The translations under genes were made by a program, and so were the position numbers. 64,000 bases of DNA from Desmodesmus armatus (lineage: Eukaryota > Chlorophyta > Chlorophyceae > Sphaeropleales > Scenedesmaceae): NCBI GenBank assembly GCA_007449985.2, contig VIIQ02000862.1, positions 1 to 64,000 on the forward strand, given 5' to 3'. Below are positions 11,351 to 24,360 of this stretch, in pieces; position 1 is the first letter of the stretch; every line of letters begins with the position of its first letter. The notes beneath the pieces were generated by a model, which searched no databases, had not been told where the DNA came from, and saw only the letters and a list, made by a program, of their open reading frames with translations.

Positions 11351-13357
11351 ATGAGTGAGAATCATCCGGAGTCCACGCCGTCCTCTCTGCTGGACCTGCC
11401 AGAGGAATGCCTGCTGAAGGTGATGCAGTGCTGCGCAGTCAATGGCCAGCACAGCTTGTTCAGTGCAGCCAGGGCCCACCCCAGGCTGCATGGGTTATCC
11501 GCTGGACTGCTGCACAGCATTGACTTGTATGTGCGGCATCAGCGGCAGGTGGACGGGGTGCAGCTGTACCTCAACAACCACGGCCAGCATGTCACCGTGC
11601 TCAGGTTCAGAGTGGATCAATCAGGCAAAGTCAGCCTGCGCAAGCTGCCCCCAAGTCTGCAGGTGCAGGACCTTCAGCTAGAAGGTATGCGCCTTCGGCT
11701 GCAGCCAGGTGCTTCAAGCTCGGCTCGCTTCCAAGGCATGCTGGGTGGTGCTGGCTTGGCAGCAGCCCTCACCAAGCTGCAGCTCAACAGCTTCGAGCTG
11801 CTTGGTGGCGCTGAAGGGCTGGCGGCAGCATTGTCACAGCTGCCTGCCCTGGAGCACCTCAGCGCCAGCAGCCTTCGCCTCACTGGTGGCGAGTCAGTGC
11901 CGTTTCCGACTGCCGTGTTCCATCAGCTGCAGCGGCTTACCTACCTTGAGCTTGCTGACGTTGGGGTGCTGAGCCCTGATGTGGCAAACCCTGCCCTGCA
12001 GCCAATGCAGGCCCTGACCCAGCTGGTTGAGCTGCGGCTTGGGTGGATGAGGACAAATGACCGCGAGCTGACGGCCAGCATGTTCTCAGGGATGGACCGC
12101 CTCACACGCCTTGAGGTTTCCAGGTGCTTAGGGAGCAGGGAGGGAGGAAACTGGGAGTGCCGGGCTCAGGCCCAAGGGGGGGGGGGGGTGGTTTGTGGCT
12201 GCACCGCAGATGCATGTTCCCACCATGCCCTGGGTTGCTTGAGGCACTCAAGGGTTAAGGTGACGGTTATTGGCTCATTCGCGTAGGCTCATTTGCTCAT
12301 TCGCATAAGCTTCCTGTTGGAGGTGTATATCACTTTCACCCTCGCTTTCTGTATGAATGTCGCTGTTGTGCAGGTACTACCACGGCTTGTTTGACCCAGG
12401 TGTGCTGACCGGCAAGACAAAGCTCCAGCACCTGGAGTTGAAGACCTGCGTCCTTCCTGATGCAGAATGGTTAGGGCAGCTGCTGTCTCGCCTGCAGCCC
12501 CTGCAGCAGCTGACACACCTAGACTTGAAGGACACACTGTGGGCGGATGCTACTGCAGCCAGCCCTCCTGCAACAGCCTATGCAGCACTGACAGCCAGCA
12601 GCAAGCTGCAGCACTTGGACTTGACGGAGGGTAGGCTGCCAGCGGGCGTGTGGCAGCACCTGTTCCCTGAAGGCAGGCAGCTGCCACAGCTGCAGTCCCT
12701 GCAGATCAAAGGGGTTAAGCAGCAGGCAGGAGGTGCTGCCGCAGCCCCTGAGGGCAGCCTGCTTGCCAGCTGCTGCCCTGGGCTGCTTGTGCTGGACATG
12801 GAGGGCTTGCAGGTCAGCGCAGGGCGGCTGTCGCTGCAGCTGACACAGCTGCAGCAGCTGACCTACCTGTCTTACCAGGGCCCGGTCGACGTCAGTTGCG
12901 GATGCTATCATCTCAGCTATGAGGTGAGTCTGACCTGCTGAGTCAGCTTGGCCTGCCTGCCGGTCGTGTGTGCTGATCGCTGCCACGTTGACAGGGACTG
13001 ACTTCGCCTGGCTTGGTTGTGCACAGCATTGACCATGATAAGACCAGATTTGAGGGCACCAATGCATGCTCATTGCCCATTGACTGTGCTGAGATTTGTG
13101 TTCATTGTAGCTGCCATGTAATCCTGGCCTTGGCACAATGCATCTGCCTCAAGTTGTTTGTTGGTCTGTGTGGCGTTGATTGTATTTCCTTCCAACTCGG
13201 CTACTTGACCGCACGTGTTGCTGTGCAGGACTTCGATGAAGATGATGAGCATGTGTGGGTCCAAGTGTTGCGCAAGCACCTTGACCACAGGGACCCGCAA
13301 GTGGCACAGCAAGCGGCTGCAGCACTGTCGGAGTGGGACGAGATGAACAGTAAGTGA
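11351..13357 (+). CDS. F-box-like/LRR protein, locus 2
   Basis: Three exons fit in phase: 11351-12123, 12374-12923 and 13229-13357, about 483 residues. Residues 10-50 form an F-box-like region (SLLDLPEECLLKVMQCC ... AARAHPRLH), followed by about ten irregular leucine-rich repeats and a short acidic last exon beginning DFDEDDEHVWVQ. F-box/LRR proteins are usually the substrate-binding part of SCF ubiquitin ligases; whether this one binds SKP1 cannot be judged from sequence. It is the only complete member of three related loci here. The final codons overlap a consensus donor (A/GTAAGT at 13349), so the gene may instead splice on to an Arg/Trp/Gln-rich exon at 13661-13931, which also fits the phase. 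The first intron has a 13-base G run 50 bases after its donor. Confidence 0.8.
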
Positions 13358-14478
13358 AGAGTGCTAGCAGCACTGGCATTGGGTGGTCATCAATGGCCAC
13401 CAGTAGCACAATCTTGTGTCTTGGGGAGTCGCTCCCTGCTGCTGTTGGGCTGGATTGATATTGAGCCAGCTGCTTTGCAGCTGTGGCAGCAGAGCACTTG
13501 TGTGTGACTCATACAACGCGTGGCATCAACCCCACTTGGAACGACATGTGAACGCTGAAGAGTCAAGTAGCCTGGTTGGATCAAGACGGGGCACCCACAC
13601 TGTGTGTCTGCTGTCTCCTGTCTTCAATTCTTTTCCCTTCCACGTCTTGTTCTCATGCCTGACAGGCCCACTGCAGGCACCATGGACTCAGCAGTACCGG
13701 CAGCGGCCAAGGCGCCAGCAGCGCCCACGCCGCCGCAGCCTGCGCTGGCGGCAGCGGTGGCGGCAGCGGCGGTGGCAGCGGCGGTGGCAGCAGCAGCAGA
13801 CGCCCGCGACGGCTCCGCCGCATATTGCTGGAAGCAGCGCGGCAGGCACTGGAGCAGCCACACGCCACAGCTGGGCTGAGCGATGCCGCAGGTTGTTCTG
13901 CTTGTCACCGTTGGGGTCGAACGACTGCTAGCTGCACCAGCAGCAGCAACATGTTCGGCTACAATACGCCTGTGGCAGCAGCAGGCGCAGCAGCAGCAGC
14001 AGCAAGGCTTGTGAGGCTGTGGCAAGTGCATGATACCAGCCCCCTTGGGTGGGGTCGACCCCAGGTGTGTCAGCACGGCAGGGCTGTGACGGGTATTAGG
14101 CAGCTTTGTAGGTGGTGAGGTTGACTGGATGTGGGTTTTGAGTTGTGGGGCACTGTTTCATGGCGTGTACCAGTGTTGTCTGAACTTGCTTTGTAGGCTG
14201 TCCCGAGCAATGGATACAACTAGCTATGGCAACCACCACAGGACTCCACAGGCATGGTTGTAGGCTTTAGTTTCTGACTGATTGTGGGATGTATTTCTCC
14301 TGGCTGCCCTTGTATTATGCCGGACGGCGTCTGGATGTATGTCGCCTGCTTGTGTGCACTGTTGTATGGTTTGTTTATTTCCCGTGATCATCAAGAGGAG
14401 TAGGAAAGGGTATGAGCCTAATGGGCCACAGAAACGGCTTGTTGTATCATGTATGGGGCCATGTCATATGCAGTGCAG

Positions 14479-15140
14479 GGGCTGAGCAAGTTGCACACAC
14501 TGTGCTTGACCACTTACATTGACACCGCTACAGAGGTGTTGCCGGCAGTGTGTCAGCTGACAAGGCTGAAGCGGCTAGCTGTGTATGTCCCAGACACAGT
14601 GGGGCTGCCGTCCCGGCTGACACAGCTGCAGCACCTGACTCGGCTGGCCTATGAAGGCAGAGTAGGCAGGGAACACAAGCATATGGTGCTGACCATGAGG
14701 GTGAGTGAGCCTCTGAGTCGTTGCCTGTTGGTATGTTTAGTGGCAGGTGTTGCTGGTATGTGTTTTTTCCTTTGTTGTTGCACGCCAGCTTTGTTCAGCG
14801 CCTTGCCAGCCATGCACACTCCAATATGTTGATGCGTGTGTGTGTTACAGTGCACAGGTGAAAGCTGCTGCTTGAGTTCAGCTTCTGTTGGTGCACATGG
14901 TACTGTGGTGTGATGCATCACCTGATGTCAGCAGTGCTGAAGATTGCCCGACAGCTCTCAAACAACCTAAACCCTGGGTCTGCTTGGGTCACTGCTGCTT
15001 TGGCTGTGCAGGACCAGGATGACAAGCCAGTGTGGCGTCAGATCTTGTGGATCCATCTACGCCACAAACTGTCCCAGTACAACTTGTCCCAGTATGGATT
15101 GGCACAGTGGGCTGCTGCAGCACTGGCAGAGTTATGGTGA
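14479..15140 (+). pseudogene. F-box-like/LRR locus 3, 3' end only
   Basis: Two exons match the end of locus 2: 14479 to about 14700 (GLSKLHTLCL, then LTQLQHLTRLAYEG before a GTGAGT donor) and about 15012-15140 (DQDDKPVWRQILW ... AAAALAELW, stop TGA). The F-box region and most of the repeats are missing, so this is a partial tandem duplicate. It could still be a further exon set of locus 2, but the repetition of the acidic final exon argues for duplication. The stop overlaps a GTGAGT donor, as in locus 2. Confidence 0.6.
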
Positions 15141-15243
15141 GTTGGCGGCAACGTCAGTAGCCAATTGTCATTGATCACCTGCAGCACAAGTATGTGTGAT
15201 ACTTTGTGTTGCTGCTGCTGCGGCTGCTGTTGCTGCTGCTGCG

Positions 15244-15281
<38 letters not shown>

Positions 15282-16514
15282 CGTATCAGACTGTGAGTGG
15301 TATTGCCGCTACAGTGCATCAGTCGTGGCATAAGCAGTAGCAGCAGCAGCAGCAGGCATGGCTGGTTCGTGTTCAGAGTTGTGGATTTGGTCAGTCAGGA
15401 GAGTCTAGGCCCCCACCCAACTAGAAGAGTTGATGCAGCTCAGAATCTTGTGTGCTGTAGTGGCCCGTGAGCTTTGGCGGGTCATGTGCTTCCCAAACTG
15501 CATGCACTTTGCCCTGGCGCCTTGCCATGCCCTGATGTGCTGCTGTGTGCTGCGTTGTGCACCCCACCCCATGTCACGCTGGTGACCCTTGTCTGCTGCC
15601 TGTTCAGGCCGAGTGCTGAGAGCAGCATTTGAAGGTTGTGCTGAAGGCAGCAGTGACAGCCGCTGAAGCAGCGCCGGGACGGATCAGCACTGCTGGTGGC
15701 GGTGCTACTCGCTGGTTTTGCAGCCTGCTTACTCATAGTATGGGCACTGCTAGCAGTACTAGTCAGTATCACATGCAGCAAGGGGTTGGGTTGCAGTTTG
15801 CATAGTCCTGCCCCTGACTTCAGGGTGCGGCACTGTGGTAGGCATGTGTGTGTGTGGTGGCAGCCGTTGTGCCAGCACAACTTGTTTGGTGACCTGTGAC
15901 AGGTTTGGCAGTGCAGGTGTAGGACACAAAATCACACCAGTGCGGATACATCCAGTCACTGGATACAGCGCGTTGTGGTAGCCAATGAGTGCAAGCCAAG
16001 AATCCGTGTTGTTGGTGTCTGTAGTCCTGCAAAGTTGCGTTGTAGCAGCATCATGATGGCAATATGCTCTCAACAGCTGCATACGGTATTTGCTGGAGCG
16101 AGCTTACACAAAACCTTGTTGCAATCGTTGTAGCTGCAGACTGTGGTGTTGTGATAGTGTCAACCGAGTCCAGTGACGGTTGTGCATCACTCAGTGACTG
16201 CACATGCCTTCTGGGTTTTGGTTGGGAATAGATAGGTCACATGCCTTGCTGAACTTGCCATTCTGTTGTGGTGCGAGCTGACATTGCCTTCCTGTTGTCC
16301 CACCAGGGTGACACCCTGCCAGGCTGGCCCCTGGGCCAGCTGTGCACGTGTGCTTGTGGGGGGCGTGCGTATAGTAGTGTTGTAAGTGCACACAGGGGAA
16401 GTCGGCGTTCATAAGAATACCAAACAAATAATATGGAGCACTTGACGAACTGTGCCTGGTCAAATTCCAGTCAGTCTTTGGTGAGGATCAGAGCTCGACC
16501 CCAGCGTGATTTCC
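15141..16514. other. Intergenic, with CTG-rich microsatellite
   Basis: A run of CTG/CGG/GTT triplets lies at about 15208-15280. A hydrophobic open segment around 15690-15775 could be a transmembrane helix but has no partner exons I can define. It may hold upstream exons of the coiled-coil gene; I cannot support any. Confidence 0.45.
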
Positions 16515-18129
16515 ATGTATCAGTGTCAATCCTGCGTGCGTGCAGTGACTTGGTGGCCAAACACGTGGCAAGCAGCAGAGCGATTGATTTTGACAGCACC
16601 CCTAATGCACACCTCAATCGGGCCCCAACGCTGCAGCTGTGCGCCTTTGATAAAGCACAGTGGTTCCCTCGTATCCATCAACAGACCACCCACAGCGCTA
16701 CACGCTACTGCGGCCCCGTCCCGCTATGCTGCTGAAGAGACAGCAAGGAAGGCAGCAGCAGTGCGAGAACAATTGAAGCACCAGAGCAGCAGATACGCCA
16801 AGCAGATCCATGAACAGAACGCCCATATAGCAGAATTGCAGCAGCAGGCCTCCAGGCGAGCACAGCAGCAAGCAGAGCTTTCAAAGCTACTGGCAAGTGA
16901 GGAGGTGGCTGTGCAGCAGGAACAGCAATGGGCCCAAGACGATGCAATTCATGAGCAGCTGCACCATCAGTTGTTCGAGCACGTCAATGAGCCGCTGCAG
17001 CAGCAGAGCACACTCCTCTTTGCGGACAGTGACCAGCAAAGCAGAAGTGCCCCGCAACACGGTGGAGGCAGCAGGCAGCAGCGTCACTTCCAGGAGACGC
17101 TGCAAGACCCACAGCAGCAACACCAACCGCAGCGGCAGCAAGAAGGATTTCCCAAGCTGCTGCAGGAGGTTGAGGTGCTGGCACGTTCCAGTGACTGCAG
17201 GGACTGGCACAATGGTGGGTGCCGCTTTCCCTGTGTGATGCCGCCCTCGCCCCCCCCCCTCACACACGCGCGCACAACACAACAGTTAGACGCAAGCTCA
17301 ATGCTCAAACACATCAGTCAATTTGCTGCTCCGCTGCTCCCTTGTTGGGCGCTGCTGCTGGTTGTGCTGGCCACCCGACACGTGCACGTTTACAGCCCAC
17401 TGCTCACCACACTCATCGGTAGGCTAGCGGCAGGCTAGCAACGAGAAGCGACCCACACAGCTGCATCGTCTGTCTCTGACAGCATTATCTTGTCTGCTGT
17501 GTGGCTTTGTATGTGTCCTGCAGCTGCTGTCCAGTGCCGCTGTGTGCTGGTGCCAGCCGTGTCTGGCCCCCTGCAGGCAGCAGCAGCGTGGCGGCTGATG
17601 GTGGGCCTGGCTGGGCGGCAGCTGAGCAGACATTCGCAGAGAACACTGGGGGCAGCAGCAGCAGCACTGGTGCAGGTAGGTTGTATGGCTGGGTGGCCGG
17701 CTGGCAGGGTGGCACCGTGAGGCGCTGCGGGACTTGTTGGAGAGACCTGTTGTTAAAGCGCAACCAATGGCAGTGGTGGAGGTGGTAGTGTTGGGTTCTG
17801 TGCGTTGGGTTCTGTGCGTGCTCTTTTGTGGGTTGTGTGAAAGGCTGGCATTTGTGCTGGACACTCACTCTCTTCTGATTGTCAAGTGATATCTGCTCAC
17901 TTTCCGACAAAGTCAGTATCATTAGTATGCTTGCCGCCTGCTGTCACTTTTCTCTTCCCCCTAGGTGTCCCTGGCCCACAATGACGTCAGCATGTTGGAG
18001 AGGCTGTTGGACTCCAGCACCCGCTTCTCACTGGGACCACGGCAGCTGAGGGACTTGGCCTCAGTGGCAGCAGCAGCAGGGGCAGACACTGACATGCTCA
18101 CAGGTACGGCGAGTGGCCGGCTGAGTGGC

Positions 18130-18167
<38 letters not shown>

Positions 18168-18697
18168 ATGATACGGTTACCTGGTCACCTGGGGCAAGCG
18201 CGTGTGCCAGGGGGGTGGTCAAACTTTCACTGGACCGTGTTGTGGTGGCAGAAACATAAGTTGCTTCCCGGTGAGCCATGAGCGCAGCCATCCGTGTCAC
18301 ACGCGTGCCCTTCCAGCAGCGCACGTGCACAGTTCACCGTCACGAGCCATGCACACAAGTTTTCTAGCTCCCCCCTATGTGTCTCTTAAACCGCACACAT
18401 GTTTCAACTTACACTGCTCCTCACCATTCTGCGTCTTCTCCTACTGCCTTGTCCCCCCCCCCCCCCTCCCGTGTCCCCTCAGCCCTGCTGGACCTGTCTC
18501 CCGCCTCCCAGCTGTGCAGCCGGGCCTACTTTGTTGTGGCGCTCACCTGCCTCAACAGGCGGCACTACCAGGAGGCAGCGGCTTGCCTGGCCAGGCTGCA
18601 GGACAGGGGGGTGGGCCTGTCACCTGCACTGGCACGCCTGCAGCAGACGGCCAGGGGGGCACTCAAGGCCAAGACAGCAGCAGCAGCAGCCCGCTGA
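16515..18697 (+). CDS. Coiled-coil protein, unknown function
   Basis: Four exons fit in phase: 16515(?)-17214, 17524-17675, 17965-18103 and 18483-18697 (stop TGA), about 401 residues if ATG 16515 is the start. The first 60 residues look unlike the rest, so the true start may lie in an upstream exon joining near 16696 (CACAG acceptor). From about residue 75 the sequence is a Glu/Gln/Ala-rich coiled coil (SRYAAEETARKAAAVREQ onward) with a Gln/His-rich tail, then Ala-rich helices, then a helical end like a TPR repeat (FVVALTCLNRRHYQEAAACL). I do not recognise the family. The intron 18104-18482 carries a 35-base G run after the donor and a 14-base C run before the acceptor. Confidence 0.6.
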
Positions 18698-18930
18698 GGG
18701 AGCGGTGCAGGGCAGGGGTCTGTCATGAAGGGGTCCAGGGGTTGAGACTACTGTTCTGGCATGTGGACCCTGGGTTTTGTGGGGCGCGGTCTTAGCCAGT
18801 GCTCAGTCAGGTAGCATTCAGCACAGCGTTGGTGGGTGGTGCAGAAGGACAGCTTTTCATGTGCTGCCTAAGACCTGTTGATACTACTGGGCGATGTGCT
18901 GCTGGGTGGATTTCGATGTCCTTGTTGCTG

Positions 18931-18935
18931 TGTAA
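18931..18935 (+). terminator. Candidate poly(A) signal TGTAA
   Basis: TGTAA is the usual polyadenylation signal of chlorophycean algae. This copy lies 234 bases after the stop of the coiled-coil gene on the same strand. Another occurs at about 19045. Short motifs like this also occur by chance. Confidence 0.4.
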
Positions 18936-19412
18936 TCCACAGCCACTCAGTGTCTGTTGTGCCAGCAGCTGACGCACACTGTGACAGGCAGACACTTGTG
19001 GCCTGGTGGTGTGCTGGCCCACTGTTGAGCTGGGCTGGTGTGCTGTGTAAATCACACATGTGGTGGTGTGTTCAAAGGAATGTCTGTTGCATCGTGTTGT
19101 GACTATGCCATGCCCTGAAACCATTGTGAGGGTACTTCTCCCCCAACAGGCTGTCATAGCCACATAGTGTTGTCAGCTTCTGTTAGCAACTGTCGCTCTG
19201 CCACATTGACACATCGCCCGATCGAAAGTAACCCACGCAGCTGTCTCCAAACTCTCCTTGAATGCATACGTCTCATTTTTGTAGCCTGCTTTGAACACAA
19301 GGCGCGCACAAGCTTCCCACTTCCGTTGCCTTCTGGCCGAGCTGGCTGGACGCTGGCGCAGGCGTCAAACAATGCTTGTCGGTTCATTCTTAGGAGGACT
19401 TTGATAGCTAGC

Positions 19413-22400
19413 ATGACCCCAGGGGGTACCAAGCGCTACAGTGCGCAACAGCTCATCCTAGGTATGCTGGTGGCTCTATTCGTTTGTATCAATAGTGCTG
19501 CTCAATACTATATGGAGAATGGATTCATCCATACGACAGAAGGTTTATCATTGCCGCGATGGCGATCTTGACACAAGGCTCCTGCAGTCCCAGTGCTGTT
19601 CTGGGACCCTGGGTAACACAGCTTATGTGCTACAGCACAAGCATGTAAAAAGGACACCAACGTTTCTGCTCGTGTGGTCTGTGTTGCCACCATCAGATGC
19701 CTCTTGACAGCTTGATCAGTTCTCCTAAAACTAGAGCAGCAGCAGCTGCAGAAGCAGCAGCAACACCACAAGCAGCGGCATCTTGCATGCCATGCCAGCA
19801 CCAAGCTATGTGGCTTTTTGTGATGTATGTATCTCTACGTGCCATCACTGCAGGTGTCCTGGTATCATTATGCCTCCTCAGAGGTGCCCAGGCAGCAGCG
19901 CTGGAAGCTTCAGCTGTAGCAGCTGTGCAGCAGCAGCAGCAGCGCTTCATGTCTGTGGTGCTCAGCAACGTGCAGCCGCTGGTGGAGATGCGATACAACT
20001 GGCAGGTCAGCACGCAGGCAAACGTGAAGGCCATACAGGTCCCGGTGGACAGCAGCACAGGCTGGCCAGAGGTCAGGTGAGACAACCACAATGCCCGGAC
20101 AATATCCACCACAGCAGCGGCCGAGGCCATCAGCCACACTAGCAGCAGCAGCAGACCCAGCAGCAGCAGACCCAGCAGCAGCAGGGCCAGCAGCAGCAAG
20201 GGTCGGGCAGAGTTTGGCAAGCAGGCAAGAAAGATGGCCCACATGTGGCAAGGAACAGGCTCATGGGGTCATGCAGTTGCAGCATGCACCAGCAGTAGCA
20301 GGTGCTTTCAGGCGGCATTGTCATCAGTTCAGGTTGAAATGGCGGCAGCTTTGTGTAGTGTTGCTGCTTGTATTCCTCCTCATTGGAGCCACAAATGGCT
20401 TGCATAGTCACTCACTGACTCAAAAAGGGGCGCTGTCATGTACACAGCTTCAGATTGCAGCAGCGTATGAAGGATCACTTGAAGGGATGGCGGGAAGTGC
20501 TGACATGCAGGTGGAGGGTGGGCAGGGGTACAAACGTAACTTGTTGACCAGCAAACGACTGGTGAATACGTGCCACACAGCCAACAGGCGCTGTGGAGCA
20601 CGGGCAAGGCAGACCGGTTTCGACCCCAGCCACGGGGTCTCATCAGTGCCCTTGAAAGACACACGACACACACACATGCAATGAGTGCATCGCAAGGGGT
20701 ACTACTGACCATATATAGGGCAAAGCACAGCCCATGACTAAGCCTGACAAATCGGCATTAGTCAACTGCAGGGGGGTTGGTGCAGCCATTGCCTCCAGAC
20801 ATTAGCAGCCCAGGCAGTTGACATGCACACTGCTGCTGGTGTGCTGTGCCTGCTGCCCACCGCTGCTGCTGTCCCGGCATGACCATCTGCTTCCCTGCTG
20901 CGCCCACCGCCACCCTCCCCCCCCCTACCTGTCTCTTGCACCTGGTGGCTTGGTGGGGACATGGCAACTGCGGCGCAGTAACACACATTCTCCCCCTTAA
21001 ACAACACGGTGTGCCTAACACTCCGCGTCATCTCTCCCCCCCCCCCTACCTGCTGCAGGTACAGGGTCAAGTTCAGCCGCAGTCGAGACGCCCAGACTGT
21101 GTACACCCTATCAGGCCAGCTGGTCATCTCAACAGTGGACACAGTGGCCAGCGGCATAAACCTGCCAGTTATCACAGTCACCAGTAACGCTGGCCGCATT
21201 TTCCGCATGCCAGACAGCGCCATTCAGTGCCCCAGCCTGGTGGTACCCGCCTCCGGCACCCTCACATGCAGCTTTGCAGCCAGCTACGCAGGGAACCAGC
21301 CAAACCCCGGCACAATGGCAGCAGCAGTGGACCTTGCGGGGTCGCTGATCCCCATCACGATAGACAGTGCGCCATTGACCTACGATTTCAGTGGGGCGGA
21401 GGTGGTGGAGACGGGAGCGTTTGGGACTGCGTCCAACTACTTTGAGATGGGGGAGGGGGTCATGCAGCCGTACGGGGTGTATGGGGAGCAGCCACCGCCT
21501 GGTCTGAAGTTGGAGGACAGCAGGGAGTTTGCCTTCATTGCAGTGTTTGGGAACGTCCCACTCAGCAAGTGCGAGCAGACACAGTACACGGTGAGCTGTT
21601 GCTTGATTTGGTGTTGGCCTAAGCCCCCGGGGGGGGGGGGGGGGGCGGTAGGCTTGGAAGCGATTTACATTTTTTTTCCGTAGCTGTGGGTGGGGGCGGG
21701 GCCGGGAGTGGGAGCGAGCGCTGCTCTTTCCAGCATGGTAGTGCGATAACCTGACTGCAGCACCCTTGACAAGGCAAGTGTGTGACAGTGCCCACCCAAC
21801 CTCCCTCCTCTGCTGAAAAGTGATGTGCTGAGCGCCTGACGTGCGGTTTTGTTTGCAGGGTATCAACACTGCTGAGCTTACCCCCAGCAGCTCTGAGGCC
21901 AACGTTCAGTCACCAGTCAAGTCCAGCCAGAGCACCATCAGGATCACACTCACAGGCTGTGACGGAACATCAGGCTTCTCTGAGAATGTCCCAGTGGCAC
22001 CCACACCTACACCAGCAGCTGTGTGGCCTCCTGTGGCACCAGTGGCCCCGCCAGCACCCGCGCCGACACCCTCAGGTCAGTGGCAGGGGTAGGGTGGTGG
22101 AGGTCAGCAGTGTATGGGGCTCAAGCAGCTGTTGTTTGCACCACGGTGTGTGCCAGCAAGGGTGAGGGTATGACAAGAGAACAACTTGGGGCCGTGCCTC
22201 CTGCTGCTGCTGCTCCCTGCTGCCTGCAGTGCCAGGCGTCACCTTTGCGCAGGCGGGCAGCACCCTGTGTGGCAGAGGCGTCTGTCCAGCAGGCCAGCGC
22301 TGCTTTGACGGCTGGAACTGCTGCCCGGAAGACATACTCATATGTGGGGGCACCTGCTGTGCCAGCCCCTCAACATGCATCAGCAACAAGTGTGTGGCAC

Positions 22401-23978
22401 CAGGCAGTGTGCCCTGTGGGGCGACCGTATGCACCCCCGGGGAGGTCTGCGGCCCAGGCAACGTCTGCTGTGCCACTGACCGTGTGGTGTGTGGCAACGC
22501 CTGCTGCCAGACGGGGCAGACATGTGTGTCTGGTGTGTGTGCGGCGGCCGGGTCGGTGGCGTGTGGCGTGGGGGCTGTGTGCGCGCTGGGGCAAACATGT
22601 GTTGACAACGTGGCTGGCGTGTGCTGCAATGCTGGGGAGACGGCATGTGGAGGACGCTGCTGCCCGGCAGGCAACACGTGCTTGCAGGTGGGTTGAAGGG
22701 GGGCAGGTGGGGGCGATTTTATGGGGGAGGGAGGGAAACACGGCAGCCTCGCTAACAGACATGCTTTGACAGCCAACCGGTAGCACACAGTGTAGCATCA
22801 GAACCCCACCAACACCACAACTTGGGTGCATGTCAGCACCATCAGTTGGGTCTGTAGCAACCAACAGCAGTCGTCAGTGACGCCTGCATTGCTGGGTGTC
22901 ACCCTGCAATCCTCCATCCCTCACCCTGACTCACCCAGGTATGTGCACAAATTGGCTAATCCCCACTCCATCTCCATCCTCTTCCCTTGTGCTGCACACT
23001 CCGCCCTGCAGGGTCAGTTCTGTGCGCCAATGGGCAGCAGCATGTGCGGCAGCGGCCAGATCTGCAACGCACCCCAGCAGTGTGCAGGGGGGATGCTCTG
23101 CTGCGACGCAGGCGCTACCTTCTGTGGGGGTGCCTGCTGCCCTGGCACCAGCACCTGCCAGGCAGGGCAGTGCCTGGTGCCTGGTCAGGTGCTGTGTGGG
23201 GCCACTGTGTGTGGTATGGGACAGACCTGCCAGGGGGGCACTGTGTGCTGCGATACCGCAGCTTCATTCTGCAACAATGCTTGCTGCCCCAACGGCAACA
23301 CCTGTGTCAACAACCAGTGTGTGCCGACGGGGAGTGTGGCGTGTGGGACGACGGTCTGCCAGCCAAACTTCATCTGCGGGAATCCACAGACAGGTGCGTT
23401 GCAGTGGAGGGTGTGTGAGGAGTGTGGGGTGCGTGAAGCACAGGGGGGGAATTCAGTACTGAGGCGGTGGCTATGAGGAAAAGGGGTTGCCCTGGCAGGT
23501 AGAAGGCTGAGAGGCATTTAGAAGGGCTGTACGAAAGTCTTCATCTTTGGTCAGCATGGCTCCCTTCAGCACACGCGCTGAAAGCTTGCTGCCAGCAGCA
23601 TGACACATGAGAAGCTTGCATCTGTTGCCAGCATCTGCTCCTGCTTTCAGCTATCACTCTTGCATTGTAGTGACTCACCCCTGCCCCCCTTTCCCCCCGC
23701 TCCCTACTGCTGCTGCTGCTGCCCCAGGGCTGTGCTGCCAGAGCATGGGCCAGTTTGGCTGCGGCAACACCTGCTGCAACTCCTTCACTCAAGTGTGTGA
23801 CCAGTACCGACAGATCTGCAGTGAGCGCTTCAACACAGCCTGTGTGGCGGGTCAGATCTGGTGCCCTGGGGCCCAGCAGTGCTGCCCCATTGGCACCTTC
23901 TGCAGCTTCAACCAGTGCGTGCCACGCAACGCCATAGGGCGCAGGAAGCTGCACACGCAGGGCTTCACCGCGTTGTAG
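19413..23978 (+). CDS. Secreted beta-sandwich plus Cys-rich repeat protein
   Basis: Seven exons fit in phase: 19413-19461, 19854-20076, 21059-21590, 21859-22075, 22230-22687, 23012-23393 and 23728-23978 (stop TAG), 703 residues. Splicing exon 1 to 2 creates a signal peptide (MTPGGTKRYSAQQLIL, then GVLVSLCLLRGAQA). Residues 50-310 have the W-x-V ... Y-x-L-x-G-x-L-V-I-S ... G-x-L-x-C pattern of Ig-like/DUF11-type domains seen in algal and bacterial surface proteins. A Pro/Thr hinge (to about 338) leads to about 360 residues with regularly spaced CC, CG and C-x-G-x-x-C units, such as VACGTTVCQPNFICG. It ends in a basic stretch. Probably a cell-wall or extracellular protein held by many disulphides; the family is not one I can name. 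An alternative start at ATG 19808 gives a different signal peptide. Confidence 0.8.
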
Positions 23979-24360
23979 CAGCAGCCTATTCACCTGTTGG
24001 GTGGCTGTAGGGGCTGCCAGGGGGTTGTCAGCTCACATCCATGGGCCTAGTTGCGGCAGGCCCCTGTTGCTATGCAGGCCGTTGCCTGCCGACTGTCTTT
24101 TTTGGGTCCGCATCGTGACTCACTTGAACCACGTTCAGCTGGTTGCATTTGTGTGACTCTTCTTTGGCAAAGAAGCACTGCAGCTGCTGGTGTGGGAATG
24201 TGCAGGAGAGGCAGTGGCCAATGTGATTGACAAACGCATGCGTGTTGACTGCTTTGGTGGGTCAGCAATGTACAGTGTCAAGTACCTGTTGACACTGGCG
24301 ACGCAGCTGCTTGGGTTTCATCTGACCTGTGTTTGATTGATGTTGGACTTGACGTGACAT

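Noticed and set aside
19808..20076. Start of the Cys-rich protein at ATG 19808
   Set aside because: Gives a possible signal peptide, but splicing 19413-19461 to 19854 yields a more regular one with consensus splice sites; kept as the alternative.
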